A program made the position numbers and the translations under genes. From positions 62,001-126,000 of the forward strand of contig NZ_CP065546.1 in the NCBI RefSeq assembly GCF_015999545.1: DNA of 64,000 nt, read 5' to 3'. Numbering within the stretch: position 1 is the stretch's first letter; the number at the start of each line of letters is the position of its first letter. Below, piece by piece: positions 43,056 through 51,194 of this stretch. The notes beneath the pieces were generated by a model. It worked only from the letters and a program-made list of their open reading frames with translations. It was not told the DNA's origin and ran no database searches. Source of the stretch: Lysinibacillus sp. JNUCC-52. GTDB lineage: Bacteria; Bacillota; Bacilli; Bacillales_A; Planococcaceae.

Positions 43056-43625
43056 ATGAAGCAAGCTTTATTAGTGATTGATGCCCAACAAGAATTAATG
43101 GATGGTAATAATGAAGAACAAGAAGTATTTCAGAAAGATAGATTAATTGAAAATATTAATTACGTAATTCAACAAGCAATAACAGAGAATGCATTAATTG
43201 TTTTTGTTCGAGATAAAGATGTTGCTAACGGACAAGGGCAAGGTTTCCAAGTTCATAATAAAATCAATATCCCAACAGATAACTCAATATTTATTGATAA
43301 ACTGGCGACAAATGCTTTTTATCAAACAGACTTGCTGCAATATTTTAAAGAACAGAACGTGCACCATATAGTCATAATGGGCTGTAAAACAGAACATTGT
43401 ATCGATACTGCAGTGAGATCAGCAACAGTGCAATCGTTCGATGTTACACTAATTGCAGACGGACATTCAACAACAGATTCAAAGGCACTTTCTGCTGAAC
43501 AAATTATTGCCCATCACAATGCAACACTACACGGTCATTATAATGTTGATAATTTTGCTGTTGTCAGAAACGCTCAAGATTGTGTATTTGAGCCTACTCA
43601 CAATCAATATCGAACAGAAATGTAG
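43056..43625 (+). CDS. Isochorismatase-like cysteine hydrolase
   Basis: 189 residues with the family triad: Asp9 (LLVIDAQQELMDG), Lys82 (FIDKLATNAFYQT) and Cys115 (MGCKTEHCIDTAVRSA, with the cis-peptide region before it), and the later TLIADGHSTTDS. Members hydrolyse amides or vinyl ethers. Start ATG 43056 behind GAGGGAAATGA. Which substrate it uses cannot be told. Single gene. Confidence 0.85.
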   Translation: MKQALLVIDAQQELMDGNNEEQEVFQKDRLIENINYVIQQAITENALIVFVRDKDVANGQGQGFQVHNKINIPTDNSIFIDKLATNAFYQTDLLQYFKEQNVHHIVIMGCKTEHCIDTAVRSATVQSFDVTLIADGHSTTDSKALSAEQIIAHHNATLHGHYNVDNFAVVRNAQDCVFEPTHNQYRTEM

Positions 43626-43640
43626 GTATTCGAAAATCTA

Positions 43641-43669
43641 AAAAAAGAAGAGCACAATTACGTGCTCTT
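43641..43669. terminator. Bidirectional terminator
   Basis: AAGAGCAC/GTGCTCTT (43648-43655 and 43662-43669). The minus strand carries a T-run after it, the plus strand only a weak one; it lies between converging genes. Confidence 0.75.
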
Positions 43670-43675
43670 CCATTA

Positions 43676-43852
43676 CTAACGACGATGTTCTACAAGGTCT
43701 ATTGCTCCTAACACAATATGAGCTAAACCAAATCCAAAAACTGTGTTTGCAATCATTTTGTTAGAACCACTTTTTTGCTTAAGTGCATAGCCAGCGGCCG
43801 TAACTGCAGAACCTAAAATAGTTGGGATTAAACCTTCTCGAATGTTATTCAT
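43676..43852 (-). CDS. Small membrane protein (58 residues)
   Basis: ATG 43852 has GGAGGG 8 nt upstream. The peptide starts MNNIREGLIPTILGSAVTAAGY, then a basic loop (ALKQKSGSNKMIA) and a second hydrophobic part (NTVFGFGLAHIVLGAIDLV) ending EHRR. Two short helices make a hairpin membrane protein, a common small type in Bacillaceae. Function is unknown. A plus-strand frame over it is a shadow. Confidence 0.65.
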   Translation of the reverse strand: MNNIREGLIPTILGSAVTAAGYALKQKSGSNKMIANTVFGFGLAHIVLGAIDLVEHRR

Positions 43853-43973
43853 CAACAATCCCTCCATCGTAGTTAATTGGCGTAATGACACCATTATTAC
43901 TATTTACGAATATGCACGATGCTATACTTGTCTAATGTTGATATGTAATATCTCGTCTTTAGACAGACATTAT

Positions 43974-44003
43974 AAAAAGGGTCACTTGGGGGAAGTGACC
44001 CTT
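43974..44003 (-). terminator. Terminator of the YjcZ-family gene
   Basis: AAGGGTCACTT/AAGTGACCCTT stem around GGGGG, with TTTTT on the minus strand. Confidence 0.85.
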
Positions 44004-44053
44004 GGATTTAATAGGAGTTTAAAAATGGCAACACACATTCATTTCTTTGAATG

Positions 44054-44266
44054 TTAGTAATTAATAAAAGCAGTACCGACAATAATTAAAAGAATAAAGA
44101 GTACAACAATTAACGCGAATGCTGAGCCGTTGTTACCGCCGCCGTAGTAATTGTCACCGGAGTTACAACCACCGCCATAGTTACAGCCACCACCGTAACC
44201 ACCGCCATAGCTATATCCACCATAAAAACTATTGTTCCAATTACCTACATTTCCGTAGTATCCCAT
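44054..44266 (-). CDS. YjcZ family sporulation protein
   Basis: 70 residues: a Gly/Tyr/Asn-rich N-terminal region (YGGYSYGGGYGGGCNYGGG) and a C-terminal helix SAFALIVVLFILLIIVGTAF, the hallmark of the YjcZ/YczM/YjcM-type small sporulation proteins of Bacillaceae. GAAGGAGGAATGTTTC precedes ATG 44266. Such proteins are made in sporulating cells. Expression by a sporulation sigma factor is likely but no promoter was verified. Confidence 0.85.
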   Translation of the reverse strand: MGYYGNVGNWNNSFYGGYSYGGGYGGGCNYGGGCNSGDNYYGGGNNGSAFALIVVLFILLIIVGTAFINY

Positions 44267-44635
44267 GAAACATTCCTCCTTCCTTCAATTTATAATATGT
44301 TCATTGTAGAATTGCGGAGGGGTATTTATCCCAGTTTGGTTTTTGAAATGTTTTAGTTATAAAAAAAATTATAATTTGGATTCTTATAATACGTAGAAAA
44401 CAGTAATGCCATCTAAAAAAAGCTGTAGCGCACAAAGACGCTACAGCTCAATATTGGTTACCTTTTTGGTTTGTCAGTACAGTTATTATAACATACTTTT
44501 TTTATTAAGGCATAGGATAGCTATTGATTTTGGGTAATTGTAGCACTGTCCGAGTCATTGCGATTCGTTTTTATTTAAATTTCTTTGCAGCTAATTGGAA
44601 TGACAACGTTATCATGTAAGACAACAATATAATTG
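44267..44635. other. Intergenic region with one hairpin
   Basis: No gene except the tail of the decayed GNAT gene. It includes the minus-strand terminator at 44415-44448. Confidence 0.45.
44415..44448 (-). terminator. Terminator of the decayed GNAT gene
   Basis: AGCTGTAGCG/CGCTACAGCT (44421-44430 and 44439-44448) with a T-run on the minus strand. The stem is shared with the hairpin at 41951. Confidence 0.75.
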
Positions 44636-45098
44636 CTAAGCCAATTCCAAACGCATGATATGGCTCATATCTTGGAACCCTTGTTTTTCGTATAATGCAA
44701 TCGCCCCTATATTTCCCGACAAGACATTCAACTCCACGTAATCTAATTGACGATTTTTTGCCCATTTTTTTGCCTCAGAAAGCAAAGCTGAACCGATACC
44801 CTGCTTTTGATAGTGACTTCACACAATAATATCGACAATAAAAGCGTATTGATGTTCAACGATACATGGATAGGAAGGAGACGTAGTTTCATGTATTAGC
44901 AAAAAGCCTACTGTTTCGTTATCGATGGCTGCTACTACAATATATGAGTCTTTATGATTTATCGTATTCCGAATAAATGTCACATCTTGTTTTGCAGGTT
45001 TTATATACTATGGTTGTAAGGTGGACATTTCTATAAATAGCTCTTAATATAAGCATTCAATGTCAGGAATTTCATTGACTGTAGCCTTTTTTTTATAC
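44636..45098 (-). pseudogene. GNAT acetyltransferase pseudogene with three in-frame stops
   Basis: In one continuous minus-strand frame the translation reads as a GNAT protein: KATVNEIPDIECLY[stop]ELFIEMSTLQP[stop]YIKPAKQ, then VTFIRNTINHKDSYIVVAAI, VGFLLIHE, FIVDIIV[stop]SHYQKQGIGSAL, and LDYVELNVLSGNIGAIALYE. Stops are TAA, TAG and TGA, respectively; no frameshift is needed. The core motif for acetyl-CoA (QxxGIGxxLL) is intact, so the decay seems recent. A terminator hairpin follows. Confidence 0.85.
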
Positions 45099-45214
45099 TA
45101 ACTTTTTATAATATTGTTTTATATATTGTATTTTTACGTTAGGGTAAAAGTTTTAAATATAAAGAAAGAAAATAAATAGCTGGAGACTAGAAGCGAAAGA
45201 GATAAATCTAGTGA

Positions 45215-45403
45215 TTGTATATAAGAAAGATTACTAATAATAAAATATTTTTTATGTTTATTGTTTCTGTATTATTGTTAACGTTCATCGAATACGCAAT
45301 TGAATATGTTAGAAATGAAGGCTGTTATAGCGAAATCAAACGATGTAAGTATGGTTTGTGCCTTCAGCTATCACCTGTGTGGGTTTATAAGAAGAGGAAG
45401 TAG
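45215..45403 (+). CDS. Small single-helix protein upstream of a holin gene (uncertain)
   Basis: 62 residues, TTG at 45215, weak ribosome site. One hydrophobic helix (IFFMFIVSVLLLTFIEYAI) and a Cys-containing basic tail (GCYSEIKRCKYGLCLQL). It ends 8 nt before a holin-type frame, so it may be part of a phage lysis module. It may also be spurious. Confidence 0.35.
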   Translation: MYIRKITNNKIFFMFIVSVLLLTFIEYAIEYVRNEGCYSEIKRCKYGLCLQLSPVWVYKKRK

Positions 45404-45438
45404 GTGATATTCTGGAAACAAATACGCTTTGGTCATCA

Positions 45439-45828
45439 TTGGTAGGTGGTATGACTGCATTAATTGCATATCTAATTGGCGGTGTAGATGAATTGGTAAC
45501 ATCTTTAACAATCTTAATGGCTATCGATTTGATATTAGGAGTAATGGTAGGTTGGATAATAAAAGATATCGATTCCCGTAAAACGTTTAAAGGGCTCTTG
45601 AAAAAAACAGCCATGATTTTAATGGTTATCGCAGCTGTACAATTGGACAATGCTACAGAAAGCGGAGATTTCATGCGAAATGCTATGATTCTGTTTTTAA
45701 TAGGAATGGAAGGAATTAGCATAATCGAAAACTTAGGGAAGTTAGGTATTCGTGTTCCAAATTTTTTAGCTAATGCTTTTGCACAGTTAAAAAAGGATAA
45801 CGATGATAAAAAGGATGATAAAAAGTAA
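45439..45828 (+). CDS. Phage holin family protein
   Basis: 129-residue protein with the phage-holin-4 layout: a first hydrophobic helix GGMTALIAYLIGGVDELVTSL, the loop AIDLILGVMVGWI, the basic SRKTFKGLLKKTAM turn, further helices (MILFLIGMEGISIIENLGKLG) and a Lys/Asp-rich tail. The reading frame is open up to 45409 and homologues begin about 10 residues earlier, so the real start may be the non-ATG codon (CTG 45412 or ATT 45409) behind AAGTAGGTGAT; TTG 45439 is the first good start. No endolysin gene follows intact. Confidence 0.75.
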   Translation: MVGGMTALIAYLIGGVDELVTSLTILMAIDLILGVMVGWIIKDIDSRKTFKGLLKKTAMILMVIAAVQLDNATESGDFMRNAMILFLIGMEGISIIENLGKLGIRVPNFLANAFAQLKKDNDDKKDDKK

Positions 45829-46260
45829 CTGTAAGGTAACGTTGCGACTCTACAATAATTTTAATCAAAAAATTATCCCACACAGGAAATGGCAATACAC
45901 TTAATCAAACAAGACCAGAGCAAAAACAAATAGTCTCCACTTCTTGTCTATAGAATAGTAACATTAACAAGAGCTAAGGCATCAATGAGTAGTGATTGGC
46001 AGGAATAAATATTGAAAAATTCATGATGGACAAGTAAATAACAAGCTAAATGGGCTTATTATTCAACAATATAGGGACTGCTAATCCCATTGAAAAAATA
46101 AAAAAAGAGTCACATCTAACTAGGTGTGACTTTTTATTATGCATTTAATGATTATGGGGGAAGAAATGTTGAATATGTAGAAAATGCAAAACTCCTTGAT
46201 GCAGGCCTAATTATGGAAATCAACAACCGAACTCTAGTTTATAAGGAAGAGGTGTTATAA
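45829..46260. other. Post-holin region with decayed lysis-module traces
   Basis: Just after the holin stop the frame at about 45855-45890 reads NNFNQKIIPHRKWQYT, loosely like the end of an amidase endolysin, and then stops. A terminator lies at 46102-46138. From 46154 to 46260 an open frame without a start reads GGRNVEYVENAKLLDAGLIM and ends immediately before the next ATG, giving translational coupling. Confidence 0.4.
46102..46138 (+). terminator. Rho-independent terminator
   Basis: AGTCACATCT pairs with AGGTGTGACT, then TTTTTATT. Confidence 0.8.
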
Positions 46261-46569
46261 ATGCAATTGACCGACGGATCTTGGATTTTTGAAACAGAAG
46301 AAATAGATATAGCTGCAATGAGTTTAGAACGAACGGATTATGAAAAAGAAATGCTAAACGCATTTGCTCGTTATGCATATTTACGGTATAAGCAAATAAG
46401 AGATTATGTGAATCCACGAAAATGTAAATATATGTTGATTGATAAAGTGAGAGAACAATTAAAGTCACCTGCTAAATTACGAAGAGTTTGCAGTTTAGTA
46501 AATATGACAGAAGAGGAAGTACAATACATTGTTACATTTGTGAAAAAGCATTTGAAATATGTAAAGTAA
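46261..46569 (+). CDS. Hypothetical helical protein, possibly phage-derived
   Basis: 102 residues, ATG 46261, with GAAGAGGTG inside the end of the upstream open frame. Highly charged and helical: EEIDIAAMSLERTDYEKEML, ARYAYLRYKQIRDYVNPRKC, KLRRVCSLVNMTEEEVQYIV. The last part may be a helix-turn-helix, so DNA binding is possible, but I cannot assign a family. It stands next to phage-type genes. Confidence 0.5.
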   Translation: MQLTDGSWIFETEEIDIAAMSLERTDYEKEMLNAFARYAYLRYKQIRDYVNPRKCKYMLIDKVREQLKSPAKLRRVCSLVNMTEEEVQYIVTFVKKHLKYVK

Positions 46570-46695
46570 ATAAATTTAAGCCCTTAATAAAAGCAAAAGT
46601 GTTTAACATTCATGCATAAAAAATACCAATGCCCAAAATAAGATTTAGTCTAACATCTGAGTACAAGCGCTCTTACGATAATCCCAAAAATATAT

Positions 46696-47235
46696 TTATT
46701 CAATAAACTTTCTTCCTAACCAATGTGCTATTAAAACAATAGGGAAAAATAAAAGTCCAAATGGTAAACAAATTATTATCATTTTCCATGTAACGATTTC
46801 CGCCATAAATAACGATCTATATAAAAGAATGCTGTAGGGGATGATAATAATTAACGATGTAACAGTTCCAGGGGTAAGAGAGCGAAATAAAATCGTCTGC
46901 CCAATGTGCGTAAATGCATGGATAAAAAATACGGAAGTAATAATGATGAAAAAATAAAGATTTGTTGCTATGCCATTATAGAAATATATATTAGCGGATA
47001 TTGTAGCGGCACTTATAAGTAAAAAAATAAGGAGAACGGCCACTGCAAATTGAGCTGTAGTCATTGAAAATTGCTTCACTATTCGATTGGCTATTTTTGT
47101 TGGCAATCGTTTATATAGGTTGGTTTGATTGTTATGCAGCCATTTTTCAACCATAATAATCTCTTCAAAACCGTGGATAATAAACATAATAGGGAACAAC
47201 CATATTAATGTTTGTATAGTTAGCAAAAAATCCAT
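46696..47235 (-). CDS. HXXEE domain membrane protein
   Basis: 179 residues with the motif HGFEEIIMVEKWL at the start (HxxEE, residues 22-26), a second His-rich membrane segment FFIHAFTHIGQTILFRSLTPG (His107, His110-type spacing) and a total of about five membrane helices. The pair of conserved His/Glu motifs inside the membrane suggests metal or redox chemistry in this poorly described family. ATG 47235 has only a weak ribosome site (GAAAGTGG). Confidence 0.75.
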   Translation of the reverse strand: MDFLLTIQTLIWLFPIMFIIHGFEEIIMVEKWLHNNQTNLYKRLPTKIANRIVKQFSMTTAQFAVAVLLIFLLISAATISANIYFYNGIATNLYFFIIITSVFFIHAFTHIGQTILFRSLTPGTVTSLIIIIPYSILLYRSLFMAEIVTWKMIIICLPFGLLFFPIVLIAHWLGRKFIE

Positions 47236-47780
47236 AGTGCAACGCCACTTTCTATTAGTAAATTAAATAGGGTCACTGGACCAGAGTGACCCTAACCAAC
47301 AAATCAGGAGGTGCAAAGCTAAATTCGCTTTACACTACTATTACTATGATGAAATAGTTATGATAGCTAGCTATTAGCCTGTAAACTAGAAAAAATAAAA
47401 GTTATTTACTTAAAAATAACCCCTTAGTATCTACTTTATAAATTTATGCATTTACGTAAGACTTATTATACCAACTAAGAGGTTATTGTTTAATATTTTT
47501 TGTTTAAAAGGGAGATCATATAATGATAGAAATCCAATTTACTTGTATTTATAATAACCTTCAATAATTCCCGATTGTTGCTCCTCTAAACTATCTAGTG
47601 TTTATGGCACCTAAATAAAAATGCGTATTTAATAGGATAATAGTATAGTGAAGCATTCATATAATAAGCCAATGCTCATGTGATATTGTCGAACTTATTA
47701 ATCAAATTTACCATTTATGATTGTCAGAAAATATCAATATAGCATATAATGAAAAAAAATATAAAATAAGAGGTGAACTT
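47236..47780. other. Gene-free stretch with two inverted repeats
   Basis: A 24-nt hairpin AGGGTCACT/AGTGACCCT lies at 47269-47292. A 14-bp inverted repeat with one mismatch (AATAACCCCTTAGT at about 47415, ACTAAGAGGTTATT at 47473-47486) flanks 45 nt. No gene was found. Confidence 0.5.
47415..47486. repeat. 72-nt inverted-repeat element
   Basis: Terminal repeats AATAACCCCTTAGT and ACTAAGAGGTTATT match as inverted copies except for one base pair. The interior is AT-rich without ORF. It could be a MITE-like remnant or simply a large hairpin. Confidence 0.4.
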
Positions 47781-47942
47781 ATGGGGAAACCAGTAGATTA
47801 CAATCTATTTCCGGCCTATCAAAACACACTTGATGACAGACTGAATGAGCGAAAAGAAGAATATATAGAAGAATTAGAAAAAGCAAAAATCGGTGGATAC
47901 CTTCTAGACTTTGAAAAAATAACTGAAGAAATACCGCAATAA
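47781..47942 (+). CDS. Small acidic protein (53 residues)
   Basis: ATG 47781 lies behind AAGAGGTGAACTT. The sequence MGKPVDYNLFPAYQNTLDDR continues with a charged helix (LNERKEEYIEELEKAKIG) and ends DFEKITEEIPQ. It has no membrane part. It is closed by a strong terminator 8 nt after its stop. The family is unknown; small proteins of this type occur in Bacillaceae. Confidence 0.6.
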   Translation: MGKPVDYNLFPAYQNTLDDRLNERKEEYIEELEKAKIGGYLLDFEKITEEIPQ

Positions 47943-47949
47943 ATAGAAT

Positions 47950-47980
47950 GCATCTCACTTTAAAGTGAGATGCTTTTTTT
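47950..47980 (+). terminator. Terminator of the 47781 gene
   Basis: GCATCTCACTTTAAAGTGAGATGC is nearly one perfect hairpin, followed by TTTTTTT. Confidence 0.92.
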
Positions 47981-48108
47981 ATTAAACTAACGTGGGAGAG
48001 CGCTGCTTTGTGAGTGGTATTCGTTTCTGCCCTACAAAAAAGTAATGTAAATATGCAGGAATTGTTATAGAATGGTAAAAATACTCTTTTCGAAAGTAGC
48101 GTGTAAAA

Positions 48109-48633
48109 ATGTTTCCTATATTAAAGACCAATCGTTTAGTACTAAGAGAATTAACAGAAAAAGATGCGCAAGCAATATTAGATTGCTTTTCAAACCCAGA
48201 TGTTTTACGCCATTATGGACAACAGCCATTAACGAGCTTAGAACAAGTAAAACAGATCATCCAAAATTTCTCTAATAATTTTGAGAGCAAACGTGGCATT
48301 AAATGGGGTATTGAAATGCAAGGGCAAGAAGGAATAATCGGTACTATTGGTTTTCAAGAGTGGTCCACTGAGCATAAAAAAGCTGACATTAGCTACGCGT
48401 TATTTCCCGAAAGTTGGGGGAAGGGCTTCGCAAAGGAAGCTGTAGAAAAAGTGATTTCCTATGGTTTCCAAGAGATGGATTTAGTGCGTATTGGGGCCAT
48501 TGTGTTTACTGAAAATAATGCATCCAACAAGCTATTAGAAAAATTAGGGTTTGAAAAAGAAGGGGTTTTAAGAAACTTTATGCATCAAAATGATATGCCA
48601 TATGATACGAATATTTACTCTTTAATTAAGTAA
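48109..48633 (+). CDS. GNAT acetyltransferase, RimJ/RimL type
   Basis: 174 residues with ILKTNRLVLRELTEKDAQAI at the start, then IGTIGFQEWSTEHKKADISY, the acetyl-CoA region PESWGKGFAKEAVEKVISYG and FTENNASNKLLEKLGFEKEG at the C terminus, all typical of RimJ/RimL-type N-acetyltransferases. Start ATG 48109 lacks a strong ribosome site. Substrate unknown; ribosomal-protein or metabolite acetylation is possible. A related protein is encoded at 53887. Confidence 0.85.
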   Translation: MFPILKTNRLVLRELTEKDAQAILDCFSNPDVLRHYGQQPLTSLEQVKQIIQNFSNNFESKRGIKWGIEMQGQEGIIGTIGFQEWSTEHKKADISYALFPESWGKGFAKEAVEKVISYGFQEMDLVRIGAIVFTENNASNKLLEKLGFEKEGVLRNFMHQNDMPYDTNIYSLIK

Positions 48634-48658
48634 ATACTATTATAAAACTCAATGTAAC

Positions 48659-48692
48659 GACCAGCGAAGTGAATATAGCGAGCTGGTCTTTT
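48659..48692 (+). terminator. Terminator of the GNAT gene
   Basis: GACCAGC/GCTGGTC seven-bp stem, then TTTTGTTATTTTT. Confidence 0.7.
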
Positions 48693-48742
48693 GTTATTTT
48701 TTTAAAAGCACAATCTAAAATCTGAAAATTTAGTTAACTGCA

Positions 48743-48771
48743 TTGATTTTTTTGTTTTGATAGTATATAAT
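48743..48771 (+). promoter_or_regulatory. Promoter of the bacteriocin operon
   Basis: TTGATT (48743-48748), 17-nt spacer, TATAAT (48766-48771), 35 nt before the precursor start. Confidence 0.65.
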
Positions 48772-48806
48772 GATCGCAAAAAAAATTAAACAAGGAGGCG
48801 TAGTTT

Positions 48807-49166
48807 ATGTGTAAGAAAAAGGTAAAAAATTTGTCCGCAGGGTTTGCTCTGGTCAGTGCCTTAACGTTTTCAGCAGTAGTTCCTGTTTCCGCTGCTACAT
48901 TAGAAGCTACGTATAGCGGAAACTTTGTAACAGCTTGGGAACGGTATGCTACAGGATCGGATGGGTTATCTACCATCACGTATGGTTATAATACACGGTT
49001 TATTAATGAAGATTATGTTTGGGCAAACCATGCGTCGAATGAGCATTATGCGTCTTTATTTAATGGTGAATGGCATACAGGTTCAAGTCAACCTGCTTCA
49101 AGACTATCAAAAGTAGAAGTACGTCATAGAGATAGTGGTACTTATATATATCGTTGTAATTGGTAA
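48807..49166 (+). CDS. Lactococcin-972-like bacteriocin precursor
   Basis: 119 residues with a Sec signal peptide (KKKVKNLSAGFALVSALTFS, cleavage likely after VSAA) and a mature part of about 87 residues rich in Tyr, Trp, His and Ser: FVTAWERYATGSDGLSTITY, WANHASNEHYASLFNGEWH, VEVRHRDSGTYIYRCNW ending in Trp. The size, signal peptide, aromatic pattern with a terminal Trp, and a following DUF1430-type membrane protein plus ATPase reproduce the Lcn972-type operon; Lcn972 blocks septum formation by binding lipid II. Strong site AAGGAGG before ATG 48807. Family match is by pattern, not search. Confidence 0.72.
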   Translation: MCKKKVKNLSAGFALVSALTFSAVVPVSAATLEATYSGNFVTAWERYATGSDGLSTITYGYNTRFINEDYVWANHASNEHYASLFNGEWHTGSSQPASRLSKVEVRHRDSGTYIYRCNW

Positions 49167-49181
49167 TCTAGTAAGACTACT

Positions 49182-49216
49182 AAAGCGAGTTAACACTAGG
49201 TTAACTCGCTTTTGCT
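49182..49216 (+). terminator. Intra-operon terminator or attenuator
   Basis: A 12-bp perfect stem AAAGCGAGTTAA/TTAACTCGCTTT, then TTGC. It lies 16 nt after the precursor stop and before the immunity/transport genes, so it would make the toxin mRNA more abundant than the downstream part. Confidence 0.75.
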
Positions 49217-49253
49217 ATCTAAAAGTATTCTAATCCTTAACAAGGTGATTGCG

Positions 49254-51194
49254 GTGAAAAAAGCAAAGTATATTCTTAGTTTACTACTTTTTAGTATAGG
49301 GTTCACTTTTATCGGAGAGACATACGTATGGCATTTAGTTAGCTTTGAAACGAAATATGATTACGTTACGATGTATAAAAATGGAGTAATGTCTATCCAT
49401 ATTCCTCAAGAAGAGATGTTAAAGGATATTACAACAGCAGCTAAAGAAGAAAATTTAGAGGTTTTTGTGGTGGATAGAAAAATTTCCACTATTTATTCTG
49501 AAAATATAAATATATATGCGACAGAAGGAACCGCAAATTATTTAAAGGAAAGTTCATCAGTACAGCCTGGTCATTATCAAAGCATCTTTTTAGGGGATAT
49601 CCAATTTGAGGTTTTACCAATCACCACTATTCCAGATGTTAATAAGTTTGAAAAATATTATGTGATTGGGAATAAAGAAAACCAGATTCGTTTTAAGCAA
49701 AAACTGATTGATAAGTATGCAGGAAAGTTTCCACAGGAGGGATATAGTGCCTTTAATAGTGCCTTCAATATTAGCGTTACTTGGGTTATTATATTAGGTC
49801 TTTTACTTTTAATCACTTTCTACGAAGTGGCTCAAATGAGGAAAGAAGTAGCGTTAAGAGTTATTTCTGGAGAAAGATTGCAACATATTATTTTTCGAAA
49901 TGTTATCGCAGATATACTGTTTTTTCTTTGCACGTATTTAGTGCTAATCCTATTATTTATACAGTTTACTAATGCAAACTTTCATATTAGGATTTCCCTT
50001 TTAATGTTTGCAATTTTTGTTGTAGGAAATGCATGTATCTTTTTCACACTTTTTTTAAGTGATTATAAAAAAGATATGAAATCCAAAGATAGTGTCAAAA
50101 AAGTTTTGCAGTTAAGTTATGTATACAAAATTATTACTATTTGTATAACGGTGATACTGGCTGCGGGATGTCTAACGGCAATTGATGAAGGGCTAACATT
50201 TTATAAACAAAAACCTTTTTTTGAAAATGCTAAAGATTATTCTTATGTAAATATAAATGTTGAAGACGGTGAAGTGACACAACAATTAAGATTTGATTTT
50301 TATAAAGAGAATCTTGCAATGAATAACACCTTTTCTTTAGTAGATTTACAAACTAAAGAGCTAGGTTCTCCATTTGTTTTTGCTGATAGTGGTGCCCTTG
50401 AGTATTTACATGATAAAATAAGCGAATTTAATACTGCTTCGCTCGAACAAAAAGTGTATTTTTTAGTTCCAGAAAAATATAATTCTAAAAGTGTTCAAAC
50501 GGAAATGATAAAAATATGGGAAACGTACTATCCACACCCTTATGAATTTAATATTATTGCCTATAAAAAACAACTAGATATTATAGCAATAGATAAAGGT
50601 TTTAATATTAGTAGTAAGATAGTGAAGAATCCAATCATTCTATTCAACAATATGGATACAAATGCGCTTAACCCTTACTGGAATGTTTTTATATTTGGAA
50701 CATCCATGTATAAAATTCAAGACCAGGAGTGGGAACAATTTATTGAAAACAACCATTTAAGTCTTTCTAAGGCAAATAATTTCAAGACAAATGTTTATGA
50801 GCATTATCTTCATCAATGGAATATTTATAAAAAAGGGATAGTTATAGCTTGCGTTTTACTCATTGTTTTATTAATTTTAGAAGCCATCATTATTAAAACC
50901 ATTTTAAACTACGAATATAGTATCAACGCAGTTGAAATTGCATTGAAAAAAATAATGGGTTATGGCTTATTTGAAAGATATAAAAAATTATTTTTAACAA
51001 CCATTATTTTTGGCGGTATTGCAGGAAAGGCTGCTTTTATAATAGGGCATTTCCTTGATTGGAGTTCGGGACTATACTTAATCACTGGTGGATTTTCAGT
51101 TGTGATATTAGAACTTTGCTTTGTTTTCTATTACATAAGAATAACAGAAAATAGAAGCATACAATCAATTCTTAAAGGTGGATCCGTTAAATGA
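49254..51194 (+). CDS. Bacteriocin-associated integral membrane protein (DUF1430/Lcn972 immunity-type)
   Basis: 646 residues; GTG 49254 behind AAGGTGATTGCG. One N-terminal membrane helix, an outside domain of about 150 residues, three helices near residues 180-290 (SVTWVIILGLLLLITFYEV and on), a second outside domain (310-530) and three C-terminal helices. This FtsX/MacB-like double arrangement is that of the membrane protein encoded beside Lcn972-type bacteriocins and predicted to give immunity by ATP-driven removal. It overlaps the ATPase gene by 4 nt. Confidence 0.75.
   Translation: MKKAKYILSLLLFSIGFTFIGETYVWHLVSFETKYDYVTMYKNGVMSIHIPQEEMLKDITTAAKEENLEVFVVDRKISTIYSENINIYATEGTANYLKESSSVQPGHYQSIFLGDIQFEVLPITTIPDVNKFEKYYVIGNKENQIRFKQKLIDKYAGKFPQEGYSAFNSAFNISVTWVIILGLLLLITFYEVAQMRKEVALRVISGERLQHIIFRNVIADILFFLCTYLVLILLFIQFTNANFHIRISLLMFAIFVVGNACIFFTLFLSDYKKDMKSKDSVKKVLQLSYVYKIITICITVILAAGCLTAIDEGLTFYKQKPFFENAKDYSYVNINVEDGEVTQQLRFDFYKENLAMNNTFSLVDLQTKELGSPFVFADSGALEYLHDKISEFNTASLEQKVYFLVPEKYNSKSVQTEMIKIWETYYPHPYEFNIIAYKKQLDIIAIDKGFNISSKIVKNPIILFNNMDTNALNPYWNVFIFGTSMYKIQDQEWEQFIENNHLSLSKANNFKTNVYEHYLHQWNIYKKGIVIACVLLIVLLILEAIIIKTILNYEYSINAVEIALKKIMGYGLFERYKKLFLTTIIFGGIAGKAAFIIGHFLDWSSGLYLITGGFSVVILELCFVFYYIRITENRSIQSILKGGSVK

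Noticed and set aside
43842..44057. Plus-strand 71-codon frame
   Set aside because: Crosses the start region of one minus-strand gene and the terminator of another; no start signal.
48734..48979. Minus-strand 81-codon frame
   Set aside because: Antisense to the bacteriocin precursor promoter and signal peptide.
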